A stretch of 64,000 bases of DNA from Actinoplanes missouriensis 431 (GCF_000284295.1 NC_017093.1:8709467-8773466), one strand, 5' to 3'. Shown: positions 34,804 to 44,331, counted from the stretch's first letter. Program-made: numbers and translations. Notes: a model not told the origin generated them from the sequence alone.

Positions 34804-35883
34804 ATGGGCTCCGTCCGCGTCGCCATCGTCGGTGTGGGTAACTGCGCCTCGTCCCTCGTGCAGGGCGTGGAGTACTACAAGAACGCCGACCCCAACGACC
34901 GCGTCCCGGGTCTCATGCACGTGACCTTCGGCGACTACCACGTATCCGACGTGAAGTTCGTCGCGGCGTTCGATGTGGACGCCAAGAAGGTCGGCATGGA
35001 CCTGAGCGAAGCGATCGTCGCCAGCGAGAACAACACGATCAAGCTGACCGACGTCCCGCCGGCCGGCGTGACCGTGCAGCGTGGTCCGACCTTCGACGGT
35101 CTGGGCACCTACTACCGCGAGATCATCGAGGAGTCCTCGGCCGAGGTCGTCGATGTGGCGCAGGCTCTGCGTGACGCCGAGGTCGACGTGGTCGTCTCCT
35201 ACCTCCCGGTGGGTTCCGAGGAGGCCGACAAGTTCTACGCCCAGGCCGCGATCGACGCCGGCTGCGCGTTCGTGAACGCCCTGCCGGTCTTCATCGCCTC
35301 CGACCCGGTCTGGGCGCAGAAGTTCACCGACGCCGGTCTGCCGATCGTCGGTGACGACATCAAGAGCCAGGTCGGCGCCACCATCGTGCACCGCGCGCTG
35401 GCGAAGCTCTTCGAAGACCGCGGTGTTGAGCTGCTGCGCACGTACCAGCTGAACTTCGGCGGCAACATGGACTTCATGAACATGCTGGAGCGCAACCGCC
35501 TGGTCTCCAAGAAGATCTCGAAGACCCAGTCGGTGACCTCCCAGATCCCGCACGAGATGGTCAAGAGCGACGTGCACATCGGCCCGTCGGACCACGTGCC
35601 GTGGCTGGACGACCGCAAGTGGGCGTACATCCGCCTCGAGGGCCGCTCCTTCGGCGACACCCCGCTCAACGCCGAGCTCAAGCTCGAGGTGTGGGACTCC
35701 CCGAACTCGGCCGGCGTGATCATCGACGCGGTCCGCGCCGCGAAGATCGCCAAGGACCGCGGCATCGGTGGCCCGATCCTCTCCGCGTCGTCCTACTTCA
35801 TGAAGTCCCCGCCCGTGCAGTACAGCGACCACGACGCCCACGCGGCCGTCGAGGCCTTCATCAAGGGTGACATCGAGCGCTGA
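34804..35883 (+). CDS. ino1: myo-Inositol-1-phosphate synthase
   Basis: 359 residues from ATG 34804, with GGAGG 8 bases upstream; an in-frame GTG at 34777 is less well placed. It begins VRVAIVGVGNCASSLVQGVEYY (NAD-binding GxGNCASS), then NALPVFIASDP, GDDIKSQVGATI, NFGGNMDFMNM and KTQSVTSQ typical of actinobacterial Ino1. It turns glucose 6-phosphate into inositol 1-phosphate for phosphatidylinositol lipids and mycothiol. Downstream of PadR in one unit. Confidence 0.97.
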   Translation: MGSVRVAIVGVGNCASSLVQGVEYYKNADPNDRVPGLMHVTFGDYHVSDVKFVAAFDVDAKKVGMDLSEAIVASENNTIKLTDVPPAGVTVQRGPTFDGLGTYYREIIEESSAEVVDVAQALRDAEVDVVVSYLPVGSEEADKFYAQAAIDAGCAFVNALPVFIASDPVWAQKFTDAGLPIVGDDIKSQVGATIVHRALAKLFEDRGVELLRTYQLNFGGNMDFMNMLERNRLVSKKISKTQSVTSQIPHEMVKSDVHIGPSDHVPWLDDRKWAYIRLEGRSFGDTPLNAELKLEVWDSPNSAGVIIDAVRAAKIAKDRGIGGPILSASSYFMKSPPVQYSDHDAHAAVEAFIKGDIER

Positions 35884-35915
35884 CAAGCCCGATGTGAGCG
35901 AGGCGCAAGCTGAGC

Positions 35916-35950
35916 GAAAAGGCCGGCCCACGTCGTGGGCCGGCCTTTTC
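35916..35950. terminator. Bidirectional intrinsic terminator after ino1
   Basis: Perfect 15-bp stem GAAAAGGCCGGCCCA/TGGGCCGGCCTTTTC with a 5-base loop, A and T runs on both flanks, between convergent ino1 and the alkyltransferase gene. Confidence 0.93.
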
Positions 35951-36054
35951 ACAACCACGATCCGGTACGCCCTGAGCACCCACCCGCTTTACCCGGAGCG
36001 ACTGCGTCCGTTCCCCCGGCGCGTTCCGCCGCCGGCCCCGGCGTGCCCCTCGCG

Positions 36055-36510
36055 CTAACCCCATGACCTGGTCAGCGCCACCCGCGCCTCCAGCTCCAGC
36101 AGCCGCCGTTTGCGGTCGAGGCCGCCACCGAAGCCGACCATCTTGCCGCCGGCGCCGACCACCCGATGACACGGCACGATCACCGGGATCGGGTTGTGGT
36201 TGCAGGCCGTGCCGACCGCCCGGGCCGCCCCGGGATCACCCAGCGCCGTGGCGATCGCTCCATAAGTGATCATCTCGCCATAGGGGATCTTGGCGATCTC
36301 GCCCCAGACCGCCCGCTCGAACTCCGAGCCGCCGCGCATCTCGACCGGCACCGTGAAGTCGGTCAGCTCACCGGCGAAGTAGGCCCTGAGCTCCCGCGCC
36401 GCCGGATGCTCGGCATCCGGGCCGGGCCGCGCGCCGAACCGCACCCCCACCACGAGGTCGCCCTCGGCGACGACGCCGAGCGGCCCGATCGGTGAATCGA
36501 CGACGAACAT
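36055..36510 (-). CDS. ogt: Methylated-DNA-protein cysteine methyltransferase
   Basis: 151 residues from ATG 36510 (MFVVDSPIGPLGV). It has the Ogt/MGMT C-terminal domain: FERAVWGEIAKIPYGEMITYGAIA, ARAVGTACNHNPIPV and the acceptor motif IVPCHRVVGAGG. It removes alkyl groups from O6-guanine by self-alkylation. Third DNA-repair enzyme in the window; convergent with ino1. Confidence 0.93.
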   Translation of the reverse strand: MFVVDSPIGPLGVVAEGDLVVGVRFGARPGPDAEHPAARELRAYFAGELTDFTVPVEMRGGSEFERAVWGEIAKIPYGEMITYGAIATALGDPGAARAVGTACNHNPIPVIVPCHRVVGAGGKMVGFGGGLDRKRRLLELEARVALTRSWG

Positions 36511-36603
36511 GCCCCGATTCTCCCTCGGGGGTCCGACAGTTTCATCGCCCCCGGCGTGCAAAGCCCGGCAACCGATCGGCGTACTTCTCAGCGGGAGGTG
36601 ACC

Positions 36604-37122
36604 GTGACTCAGTCGATCGAGGCGGAATTCACCGCGTTCGTCGCCGCGCGGGGACCGGCGCTCGTGGGCATCGCGTACGCGCTCACCGGCAGCCAGCAGA
36701 ACGCCGAGGATCTCGTGCAGGCCGCGCTGGCGAAGGCGTTCGCCCGATGGACCCGGATCAGCGGCGATCCCGAGCCGTACGTGCGCCGGATCATCTACAA
36801 CGACCGCGTCTCGTTCTGGCGCCGGCAGAGCCGCCGGCCGGAGCTGCTGATGGCCGACCTCCCGGAGTCCGGCCACCCCGGCGCGCACGATCACGACACC
36901 ACTCTGCGCCTGGCGCTGCGGCAGGCCCTGCTCGCGCTGCCGCCCCGGCAACGGGCCGTCCTGGTGCTGCGCTATCTGGAGGACCGCTCGGTCGAGGAGA
37001 CCGCGGAGGTGCTCGGCTGCCGGCCGGGCACGGTGGCGAGCCAGTCCGCCCGGGCGCTGGCCAAGCTGCGCGCGATGGTGCCCGAGCTCGACGAGATGAA
37101 CTCCGCGGAGGCGCTGCGATGA
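36604..37122 (+). CDS. SigE-family ECF sigma factor (first copy)
   Basis: 172 residues from GTG 36604 with GGGAGG just upstream. Region 2 (FTAFVAARGPALVGIAYALTG, AEDLVQAALAKAFARW, YVRRIIYNDRVSFWRR) and region 4 (LPPRQRAVLVLRYLEDRSVEETAEVLGCRPGTVASQSARALAKLR) match the actinomycete SigE family (TIGR02983). Its stop overlaps the next gene as ATGA. A near-copy follows at 38219. Confidence 0.93.
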   Translation: MTQSIEAEFTAFVAARGPALVGIAYALTGSQQNAEDLVQAALAKAFARWTRISGDPEPYVRRIIYNDRVSFWRRQSRRPELLMADLPESGHPGAHDHDTTLRLALRQALLALPPRQRAVLVLRYLEDRSVEETAEVLGCRPGTVASQSARALAKLRAMVPELDEMNSAEALR

Positions 37123-38153
37123 TCGACGACCTGTTGCGTTCCGCCGTCCGCGACATGGCGGACGAGTCCTACACCCCGTCCGGCATCGCGTCCCGGGCGA
37201 TGGCGCAGGGTCACCGGATCCGCCGCGCCCGGCGCACCGCGACGGTGGCCGCCGCTCTCGCCGCGGTGCTGGCCGTGACCGTCCCGTTCGTGCTGCTCCG
37301 CGATCCCTCGGTCCGCCCGCGGCCGCTGCCGGCCGCCTCTCCGGTGATCGTCCACCCGACCTTCGACCGGGCAGAGGTGTTCCGCGGGCCCGGCGGCGCC
37401 CGGCTGCTCGGCTTCAGCAAGAGCGTCGACAGCTTCGTGCTGGACGCCGGGAACGGATACCGGCAGCTTCCCGCGACCGACACCAATGTCCTCCCGTCCC
37501 CGGACGGGCGTCACGTCGCGGTCCAGCGGCCGGGTCATGAGTCGGTCCAGATCCTCGACCTGCGGACCGGCGACTACTGGAAACCACCGGTGCCCAGCCA
37601 GTCCTTCCTGGTCTGGTCGGACGACGGCAGCCGGCTTCTGCTCACCCAGGTCGACGGGTACTCGATCGTCGAGCCGGCCACCCGCTGGTCCGTCACCCAC
37701 CGGCTCGCCGCCGCGCGGCTGCCGTGCCTCGGCATCTGCCCGTTCACGTGGTCCGGCGGCACGACCGAGGTGGCGTCGCCGCAGGTCTGGACGCGCGGTG
37801 ACGACGACACTCAGATCAACGGCCTGGCGATCTTCGACGCGAAGAGCGGCGAACTCCTCCGCGAACTGCCGATCAAAGGCGCGCCGCGCGACACGAACTC
37901 CTGGTCGGCGGACGGCAGGTGGGTGCTGGTCAGCGAGAGTCTCCGGTCCCTCGGGCAGAAGCGGGTCGTCGAGGTCGCGTCGCGCCGGGAGAGCGCCCGG
38001 TTCACCGCGGAGTGGGCCGGTTTCCTCCCGGACGGCACCGTGCTGGCCCAGAGCGGCGGCGTCCTGACCCGGTACGGCACCGACGGCGCCGTGCTGGAGA
38101 AGGCGGAGCTGCCGGCCGAGCTGCGCGGCCAGAACCTCACGTTCGGTTTCTGA
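37119..38153 (+). CDS. Membrane-anchored beta-propeller-like protein, putative anti-sigma partner (first copy)
   Basis: 344 residues. A ~45-residue cytoplasmic part (MIDDLLRSAVRDMADES...) precedes one helix (VAAALAAVLAVTVPFVLL). The external part has repeated SPDG/WSDDGSRLLL/WSADGRWVLV/LPDGTV motifs of a WD40-like propeller. Coupled by ATGA to the sigma gene, the usual place of an anti-sigma factor or regulator; this role is inferred. Paralogous to 38725-39840. Confidence 0.78.
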   Translation: MIDDLLRSAVRDMADESYTPSGIASRAMAQGHRIRRARRTATVAAALAAVLAVTVPFVLLRDPSVRPRPLPAASPVIVHPTFDRAEVFRGPGGARLLGFSKSVDSFVLDAGNGYRQLPATDTNVLPSPDGRHVAVQRPGHESVQILDLRTGDYWKPPVPSQSFLVWSDDGSRLLLTQVDGYSIVEPATRWSVTHRLAAARLPCLGICPFTWSGGTTEVASPQVWTRGDDDTQINGLAIFDAKSGELLRELPIKGAPRDTNSWSADGRWVLVSESLRSLGQKRVVEVASRRESARFTAEWAGFLPDGTVLAQSGGVLTRYGTDGAVLEKAELPAELRGQNLTFGF

Positions 38154-38218
38154 GACCGATGCGGGAGGCCATGCAAGCTTTCCGATCGACCGCGCGTCTG
38201 ACCCGGTGGAGGTGACCG

Positions 38219-38728
38219 GTGAAGCAGCCGCTCGAAGACGAGTTCACCGCGTTCGTCGCGGAACGAGGGCAGGCGTTGCTCCGGATCGCGCACGCTATGA
38301 CAGGGGATCGGGAAGCCGCGCAGGACCTGGTGCAGGGAGCGCTGGCGAAGGCGTACTCGCACTGGCCGCGAATACACGGGGACGCGGAGGCGTACGTCCG
38401 CAAGATCTTGTACAACGACCGGGTCTCGGCCTGGCGCAAAGCCGGCAACCGCAACGAGGTGTCCGTCGCGGACGTGCCGGAACGCATGTCCGCCGCCCGG
38501 CACGACGACGACGTCGCCGAGCGTCTCGCGCTGCGCGAGGCGCTGCTGTCGCTGCCCGCCCGCCAGCGCGCCGTGCTGGTGATGCGCTACCTGGAGGACC
38601 GGTCCGTCGAGGAGACCGCCGAGGCGCTCGGCTGCCGGCCGGGAACCGTGGTCAGCCAGGCGTCCCGGGCCCTCGCCAAGCTCCGTGATCTGGTCGGACG
38701 CGTGACCCCGCTGGAGGCATCCCGATGA
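38219..38728 (+). CDS. SigE-family ECF sigma factor (second copy)
   Basis: 169 residues from GTG 38219 with GGAGG 6 bases upstream. Region 2 (EFTAFVAERGQALLRIAHAMTG, AQDLVQGALAKAYSHW, YVRKILYNDRVSAWRK) and region 4 (LPARQRAVLVMRYLEDRSVEETAEALGCRPGTVVSQASRALAKLR) are close to the first copy, so the pair arose by tandem duplication. The stop overlaps the following gene by ATGA. Confidence 0.93.
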   Translation: MKQPLEDEFTAFVAERGQALLRIAHAMTGDREAAQDLVQGALAKAYSHWPRIHGDAEAYVRKILYNDRVSAWRKAGNRNEVSVADVPERMSAARHDDDVAERLALREALLSLPARQRAVLVMRYLEDRSVEETAEALGCRPGTVVSQASRALAKLRDLVGRVTPLEASR

Positions 38729-39840
38729 GGAACCTGGAGGACAACCTGCGCGACGCCGTTCTCGACCTCGCCGACGACGCGCCGCCGCCGCACGACCTCG
38801 CGGCGGTCGCCCGCTCCCGTGGCCGCCGCATCCGCCGCCGCCGGCACGCCACCTACAGTGCCCTCGCGGTGGCGCTCGTCGCGGTCACCGTGACGCCCTA
38901 CACCGTGCTGCGCAAGGACACGACGGCACCGGCGCCGGCCACGATCGTGAGCCAGTCACCTTCGCCGGCGCCGTCCCCGACGACCCGCACACTCGCCGCT
39001 CTGGAGGCGCGAAAGCCCTACAAGCTTCTCGGCGGCGCGGTGCTCACCGCGATGAGCCGCACCGAGAACGTCGAGGTGACACCGGGCGAGCTCACCGAGG
39101 GTGACACCTACCACGTGCTGCTCGACCCGGCGACCGGGCACTACGAACAATTGGTCGACGACTATCGCGACGTGGTCCCCGGACCGCGCGGGCTGTTCGC
39201 GGTCTCCGGCGGCACGGACGCCGAGAAACAGGTCAACATCGTGACCGCTCGGGGCGAGGTGCGGCGCCGGATCCCCTACCGGCCGGTCGGCGACGAGCCA
39301 CAGTGGTCGCCGGACGGCTCGCGGCTGCTCATACCCACCCTGGCCGGCTTCCAGATCGTCAGCCTGGCCGGCGGGACGGAGCCGGCGAGTCAGGACGTCT
39401 CCGGCTGCCCGGACTACTGCTCCTACTCCTGGCTGCCGAACGGCACGGAGATCGCCGTTCCGCGACGGGAGGATCTGCCGCGCTCCGAGGCCGAGCCGGA
39501 CCGGATGCAGGTGCTGCTCATCTACTCGGCCACGACCGGCAAACTGTCGCGGAGCCTGCCGCTGACGGCGCGGCCGATCGGCACCCGTGGCTGGTCACCG
39601 GACGAGCGTCTGGTGCTCACCCAGCCTCTCGACGGCGGATCGATCACGCTGACCAGCACCGCCGACGGCTCGCCGATCGCCGAACTGGCCGGCTCGGACG
39701 GCATGTTCCTGCCCGACGGCCGGATCCTGACGATCGACGACGAGTTCGTGATGCTCTACGACGGGCAGGGCCGGGTGCTGGAGGAGGCCGCCCTGCCCGC
39801 GGTCTTCCGGAACCTGACACTCGAGGCGGGCCTGCCCTAG
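38725..39840 (+). CDS. Membrane-anchored beta-propeller-like protein, putative anti-sigma partner (second copy)
   Basis: 371 residues, built like the first copy: short cytoplasmic head (MRNLEDNLRDAVLDLADDA), one helix (YSALAVALVAVTVTPYTVL), a Pro/Ser stalk and an external propeller with WSPDGSRLLIPT, WLPNGTEIAVP, WSPDERLVLTQ and LPDGRI. It has a CPDYC pair near residue 230 that the first copy mirrors as CLGIC. The 3' end overlaps convergent pcnA by 4 bases. Confidence 0.78.
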   Translation: MRNLEDNLRDAVLDLADDAPPPHDLAAVARSRGRRIRRRRHATYSALAVALVAVTVTPYTVLRKDTTAPAPATIVSQSPSPAPSPTTRTLAALEARKPYKLLGGAVLTAMSRTENVEVTPGELTEGDTYHVLLDPATGHYEQLVDDYRDVVPGPRGLFAVSGGTDAEKQVNIVTARGEVRRRIPYRPVGDEPQWSPDGSRLLIPTLAGFQIVSLAGGTEPASQDVSGCPDYCSYSWLPNGTEIAVPRREDLPRSEAEPDRMQVLLIYSATTGKLSRSLPLTARPIGTRGWSPDERLVLTQPLDGGSITLTSTADGSPIAELAGSDGMFLPDGRILTIDDEFVMLYDGQGRVLEEAALPAVFRNLTLEAGLP

Positions 39841-41267
39841 GAGATGTGCCCCTGCTCGCGGGCCCACTTGAACAGCTCCGCCTCGGCCTCGTCGCGATCC
39901 AGCGGCCCCCGGTCGAGGCGGAGCTCCTTCAGGAAGCGCCACGCCTGGCCGACGATCGGACCCGGCGGGACGCCGAGCAACTCCATGATCGCGTTGCCGT
40001 CCAGGTCGGGGCGGACCTTGGCCAGGTCCTCCTCGGCCGCGATCCGGGCGATCCGGTCCTCCAGCGCGTCGTAGTCGGCGGCCAGCTGAGCGGCCTTGCG
40101 ACGGTTGCGCGTGGTGACGTCCGACCGGGTGAGCTTGTGCAGCCGGGAGAGCAGTGGTCCGGCGTCGGTGACGTAGCGGCGCACCGCCGAATCCGTCCAC
40201 TCGCCCCGGCCGTACCCATAGAAACGCAGGTGAAGGGCGACCAGACCGACCACCTCGGAGGTCACGTCCTTGGGGTATTTCATCGCCTTCATGCGCTGCT
40301 TGGTGAGCCGGGCGCCGACCACCTCGTGGTGGTGGAAGCTGACCCGGCCGTCCCGGCCGACGGCCTTGGTGGCCGGCTTGCCGACGTCGTGCATCAGCGC
40401 GGCCATCCGGAGCACGAAGTCGGGGCCGCCGTCGCCCTCCAGCCGCATCGCGTTCATCACCACGATCAGCGTGTGCTCGTAGACGTCCTTGTGCTGGGCG
40501 TGCTCGTCGATCTCCAGCTTGAGTCCGGAGATCTCCGGGAGGAAGCGGTCGGCCAGGCCGGTGTCGACGAGCAGGCGCAGGCCGCTGATCGGGTCGGCGG
40601 CGATCATCAGCTTGGTGAACTCGTCCCGGATCCGTTCCGCGGTGATCCGGTCCAGGTCCGCCGCCATGTCCCGCATCGCCGCGATCACCGGCTCGTCCAC
40701 AGTGAACCGCAGCTTCGCCGCGAACCGGGCGGCCCGCAGCATCCGAAGTGGATCGTCACCGAACGAGATCTGCGGCGCGGCCGGCGTCCGGATCAGCTTC
40801 GCGGAGAGGTCGCGCAGGCCCCCGAACGGGTCGGTGAACTCGTGTCCCGGCACCGAAACGGCCATCGCGTTGATCGTGAAGTCGCGCCGGGACAGGTCGT
40901 CCAGCAGCGACGTCCCGTAGGAGACCACCGGATTGCGGGTCACCCCGTCGTAGGCCTCGGCCCGGAACGTGGTGATCTCAATCCGCAGACCGTTCTTCTG
41001 GATGCCGATCGTGCCGAACTCCCGGCCGGTCTCCCAGATCGCGTCCGCCCAGCCCTGCACGACGGCGAGCGTCTGCTCCGGCCGCGCGTCGGTGCAGAAG
41101 TCGAGGTCGTCGCCGAGGGTGCCGAGCAACGCGTCGCGCACCGAGCCGCCGACGAGGTGCAGCTCGTGGCCCGCGGCGGCGAACCGGTGACCGAGCTCGT
41201 CGGCGAGGGGGGACACGCGGAGCAGCTCGGCTACCGCTTTCTGCTGGGCGGAGTTGAGAACAGACAT
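39837..41267 (-). CDS. pcnA: CCA tRNA nucleotidyltransferase / poly(A) polymerase family
   Basis: 476 residues. Nucleotidyltransferase head LVGGSVRDALLGTLGDDLDFCTDARPEQ with the DxD pair, RRDFTINAMAV, DPFGGLRDL, and DDPLRMLRAARFAAKL. An HD-domain region follows (MAALMHDVGKPATK, HHHEVVGA). It adds or repairs the CCA end of tRNAs. The mycobacterial homologue is Rv3907c, likewise beside murJ; the neighbouring mutT4 gene is absent here. Confidence 0.93.
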   Translation of the reverse strand: MSVLNSAQQKAVAELLRVSPLADELGHRFAAAGHELHLVGGSVRDALLGTLGDDLDFCTDARPEQTLAVVQGWADAIWETGREFGTIGIQKNGLRIEITTFRAEAYDGVTRNPVVSYGTSLLDDLSRRDFTINAMAVSVPGHEFTDPFGGLRDLSAKLIRTPAAPQISFGDDPLRMLRAARFAAKLRFTVDEPVIAAMRDMAADLDRITAERIRDEFTKLMIAADPISGLRLLVDTGLADRFLPEISGLKLEIDEHAQHKDVYEHTLIVVMNAMRLEGDGGPDFVLRMAALMHDVGKPATKAVGRDGRVSFHHHEVVGARLTKQRMKAMKYPKDVTSEVVGLVALHLRFYGYGRGEWTDSAVRRYVTDAGPLLSRLHKLTRSDVTTRNRRKAAQLAADYDALEDRIARIAAEEDLAKVRPDLDGNAIMELLGVPPGPIVGQAWRFLKELRLDRGPLDRDEAEAELFKWAREQGHIS

Positions 41268-41297
41268 GGGATGACCAGGTTATCTGTCTTTGGTCCG

Positions 41298-42248
41298 ATG
41301 AAGGGCAGGGGGTGGGGCGGTCGGATCGTTGCTGTGGCGGATGGAAGAGTCGCCGGGCAGGATGGCGTGGTGCCCGTTCCCGAGGCGCTGCTTCCCCTGA
41401 CTCAGGACCCCGGGTTCTGGACGGGACAGATCAGCGACACCGATGACCTCCCGCCCCTGCTCCGCGTGTCGTTTCCCGTGGTCGACGGCTATGCGCTGGT
41501 GCTGGAGATCGAGCTCCCGTCCGGCGAGCGGACGCTCGGTCTGCGCCGGCCGGCGTCGAGCGAGCCGGTCCAGCTGGGCTGGGCGCCGGCCACCGGTCCC
41601 TTCCCGGCATCGCTGCACTGGTGGGAGCTGGAGTCCTTCGCCCGGGTGATCGCCCTGGACGATCCGCTGCTGCCCCATCCGGGTCTGGTGGTGGCCCTGC
41701 TGTCGCCGTTCGCCCCGGCGACAGCCGACGACGACCTGGCGACGATCGCCGCGGTGCGCGAGGCGGCGTACCGGTCGCTGCGCCGCGAGGTGCCGGCCGC
41801 CGTCGCGTGCGGGCCCGAGCAGGCCCCGCTTCCGCTCTTCACCGACGACCGCTGGTGGCCCGCGCCGCCGGCTCTCTCGCCCCAGGTGCTCGACGAGGCC
41901 GCTGTCGCGGCCCTGAGCGCCCCGGCCTGGGCGACACTCCAGGTGCGTGCCGGGAGTCGCTTCCCGCACGAGGACCTTTTCGATCTGGTACGCCGATCGG
42001 GTGCCCGCCTGCGCCGTCTGCCCGAGCAGGAGTGGTACGCACAGACCCGCCCCTTGGCCCGCCGGATCGTCGACGCCGCGGACCTGTCCCTGGTCCCGGC
42101 CCTGCTCGGCGCGCTGACCGAGGCGGGCTGCGACCACCCCACGGTTCTGGATGCGCTGAGTGAGCCGCTGGCGCCCCTCGAAGCGTGCTGGATGGTGGAG
42201 ACGCTGGCCGGGGCCGAGCCCGGCACCCTCCTGCGTCACCACGTGTGA
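41298..42248 (+). CDS. Hypothetical protein
   Basis: About 316 residues; the start is uncertain (ATG 41271 or 41298, GTG 41367 with AGGA upstream). Soluble, Leu/Ala/Pro-rich with no membrane helix or known motif. It has an N-terminal beta-rich half (LRVSFPVVDGYALVLEIELPSGERTLGL, read in parts) and a helical C-terminal half (LSLVPALLGALTEAGCDHPTVLDAL). Lies between pcnA and murJ where mycobacteria have mutT4 and Rv3909. Unrecognised. Confidence 0.65.
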   Translation: MKGRGWGGRIVAVADGRVAGQDGVVPVPEALLPLTQDPGFWTGQISDTDDLPPLLRVSFPVVDGYALVLEIELPSGERTLGLRRPASSEPVQLGWAPATGPFPASLHWWELESFARVIALDDPLLPHPGLVVALLSPFAPATADDDLATIAAVREAAYRSLRREVPAAVACGPEQAPLPLFTDDRWWPAPPALSPQVLDEAAVAALSAPAWATLQVRAGSRFPHEDLFDLVRRSGARLRRLPEQEWYAQTRPLARRIVDAADLSLVPALLGALTEAGCDHPTVLDALSEPLAPLEACWMVETLAGAEPGTLLRHHV

Positions 42249-42321
42249 CCGCAGCCTCTATCGTGACTTCAATATCGGCACGTGTGGAGAATATTCGCCA
42301 CGCGTGGAGGAGGAGGCTCGG

Positions 42322-44088
42322 GTGAACGGCGGTCTCTACCGGAGCACGCACGCGACGCCGGATCGGGAGCCGCCGGCGGAGGACGGCGTCACCGTGATCT
42401 CGGTGGACGACCAGATCCCCGGCGGAGATCAGGCGCTTCCCCCGGAGAAGGTGCCACCGGCCCCGGGCACCGCCTCGGGTGACGGCGGCACCACCGGACA
42501 GAGCGCGATCATGGCGATCGGCAGCCTGGTCAGCCGGATCATCGGCTTCGTCCGGAACGCGCTGATCGGCATGGCGCTCGGTTCGGGTGTCGGTGACGCG
42601 TACACCAGCGCTCAGTTCCTCCCCGGCCAGATCTACGAGCTGCTGCTCGGCGGCATCCTCTCCAGCGTGCTGATCCCGCTGCTGGTCCGCCGGCGCAAGG
42701 CGGACCCGGACGGCGGCCAGGAGTTCACCCAGAAGCTGCTCACCTTCGCGGTCGCCACGCTCGGAATCGCCACGGTGCTCGTGGTGATCGCCGCGCCGGT
42801 CATCACGGCGATCCAGGCCAGTGACGGGAACACCGACGAATACAAGAACCTGGTCACCAACTTCGCGTACCTGATCCTGCCGATCATCTTCTTCACCGGT
42901 CTGTCCGCGCTGATCGGCGCGGTGCTGAACGTGCGCGGCCACTTCGCCGCCCCGATGTGGGCGCCGATCCTGAACAACATCGTGGTGATCGCGACCTGCG
43001 GCGTCTTCCTCGCCGCGTTCAGCTCCGACGGCAAGCTCACGCCGGAGACGGTCACCCCGGCCCAGATCCTGCTGATCGGCGGCGGCACGCTGCTCGGCAT
43101 GGTGGTGCAGGCCGCCGGGCTGCTGCCGGCCCTGCGCAAGGTGGGTTTCCGGTGGAAATTCCGGTGGGACCCGCGCGCGCTCGGCCTGCGGGAGATCGGC
43201 AGCCTGGCCGGCTGGATGCTCTGTTACGTCGCGGCGAACCAGGTCGCCGTCTTCGTCGTGGTGCGCATCCTGAACGAGGTGGCCGGCAAGGGCAGCGCCA
43301 GCGTGCTCGCCTTCAACAACGTCTACCTGCTGACCATGATGGCGCACGGCATCATCGGCGTGTCGGTGATGACCGCGCTGCTGCCGAAGATGAGCGCCGC
43401 CGCGGCCGACGGCCGGTACGCCGAGGTCAGCGCCGACCTGACCCGCGGCATCAAGCTGGTCAGCGCGGCGCTCGCCCCGATCGCGGTGGTCTACGGCGTG
43501 CTCGGCGCGCCGATCTCGGTCTTCCTCTTCCAGGGCGGCAACTACACCAACGACGCGGCCTTGGACACCGGCACCGTGCTGACCGTGTCGGCGTTCGCGG
43601 TGCTGCCGCTGTCGATCAGCTACCTCTGCACCTATGCCTTCTACTCCCTGCAGGGCAACAAGACCGTCGCGCTGATCAACCTGCCGGTGGTGGCGGTCCG
43701 GATCGGCGCGTACTTCCTGCTCGCCGCCGTGCTCAGCGAGTCGCTCTCGGCGGCCGGCATGACCGCCGCGAACGCCGTCTCGTACGTGATCTCCGCGGTG
43801 ATCTCGCTGGCCGTGCTGCGGCGCCGGATCGGCCGGCTGAACCTCGGCTCGGTCGCGGTGTCACTGATCAAGGTGGCGGTCGCCGCCGCGGTCGCCGCCG
43901 CGCTCGGTGTGCTGGTGGTGAGCCTGCTGCCGGGGTCCGGCGAGCCGGACGGCCGGGTCGAGGCGCTGGTGCAGCTGATCGCCGGGGGCGCGGTGATTCT
44001 CGTCGCCTACCTGGGAGCGGCCCTGGCCCTGCGCGTCTCCGAGGTCAGCCAGGTCGTCGGGATGGTCCGCCGGAAACTCGGTCGCTGA
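42322..44088 (+). CDS. murJ: Lipid II flippase MurJ (MviN)
   Basis: 588 residues from GTG 42322, 7 bases after GGAGGAGG. A ~65-residue cytoplasmic tail precedes about 14 helices. MurJ signatures: GSLVSRIIGFVRNALIGMALG, FLPGQIYELLLGGILSSVLIPLL, GHFAAPMWAPILNNIVV and LPLSISYLCTYAFYSLQGNK. It carries lipid II across the membrane for PonA and other synthases. In mycobacteria the same polypeptide continues into a pseudokinase and an outer domain; here it stops after the flippase and those parts are the next gene. Confidence 0.95.
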   Translation: MNGGLYRSTHATPDREPPAEDGVTVISVDDQIPGGDQALPPEKVPPAPGTASGDGGTTGQSAIMAIGSLVSRIIGFVRNALIGMALGSGVGDAYTSAQFLPGQIYELLLGGILSSVLIPLLVRRRKADPDGGQEFTQKLLTFAVATLGIATVLVVIAAPVITAIQASDGNTDEYKNLVTNFAYLILPIIFFTGLSALIGAVLNVRGHFAAPMWAPILNNIVVIATCGVFLAAFSSDGKLTPETVTPAQILLIGGGTLLGMVVQAAGLLPALRKVGFRWKFRWDPRALGLREIGSLAGWMLCYVAANQVAVFVVVRILNEVAGKGSASVLAFNNVYLLTMMAHGIIGVSVMTALLPKMSAAAADGRYAEVSADLTRGIKLVSAALAPIAVVYGVLGAPISVFLFQGGNYTNDAALDTGTVLTVSAFAVLPLSISYLCTYAFYSLQGNKTVALINLPVVAVRIGAYFLLAAVLSESLSAAGMTAANAVSYVISAVISLAVLRRRIGRLNLGSVAVSLIKVAVAAAVAAALGVLVVSLLPGSGEPDGRVEALVQLIAGGAVILVAYLGAALALRVSEVSQVVGMVRRKLGR

Positions 44089-44331
44089 TCGTGAGGGTGG
44101 ACGTCCTGAACAGGGCTTTCTGAGACGCCCCCGCCCTGAATATCCCGGTTCGAGGGCGTAGTTGGCGATGCCGCGCCGGGGGGACGACCTGCCCGACCCT
44201 GGCCCTGTACGGGTATGGTCGGTGTCGGCATGTGCGCGGGAGCACGTCGGCCTGAGCACTCAGTCATGAATTACCGGCGCCTGGAGCGCCGAGTCATGCA
44301 ACACGAGGCATGCACCACCGAGGGAGGACTG

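Noticed and set aside
39303..41270. 981-codon frame running through the second propeller gene and pcnA
   Set aside because: It is antisense to pcnA and out of frame with the propeller gene; only its last third (from about 41271) looks like a protein.
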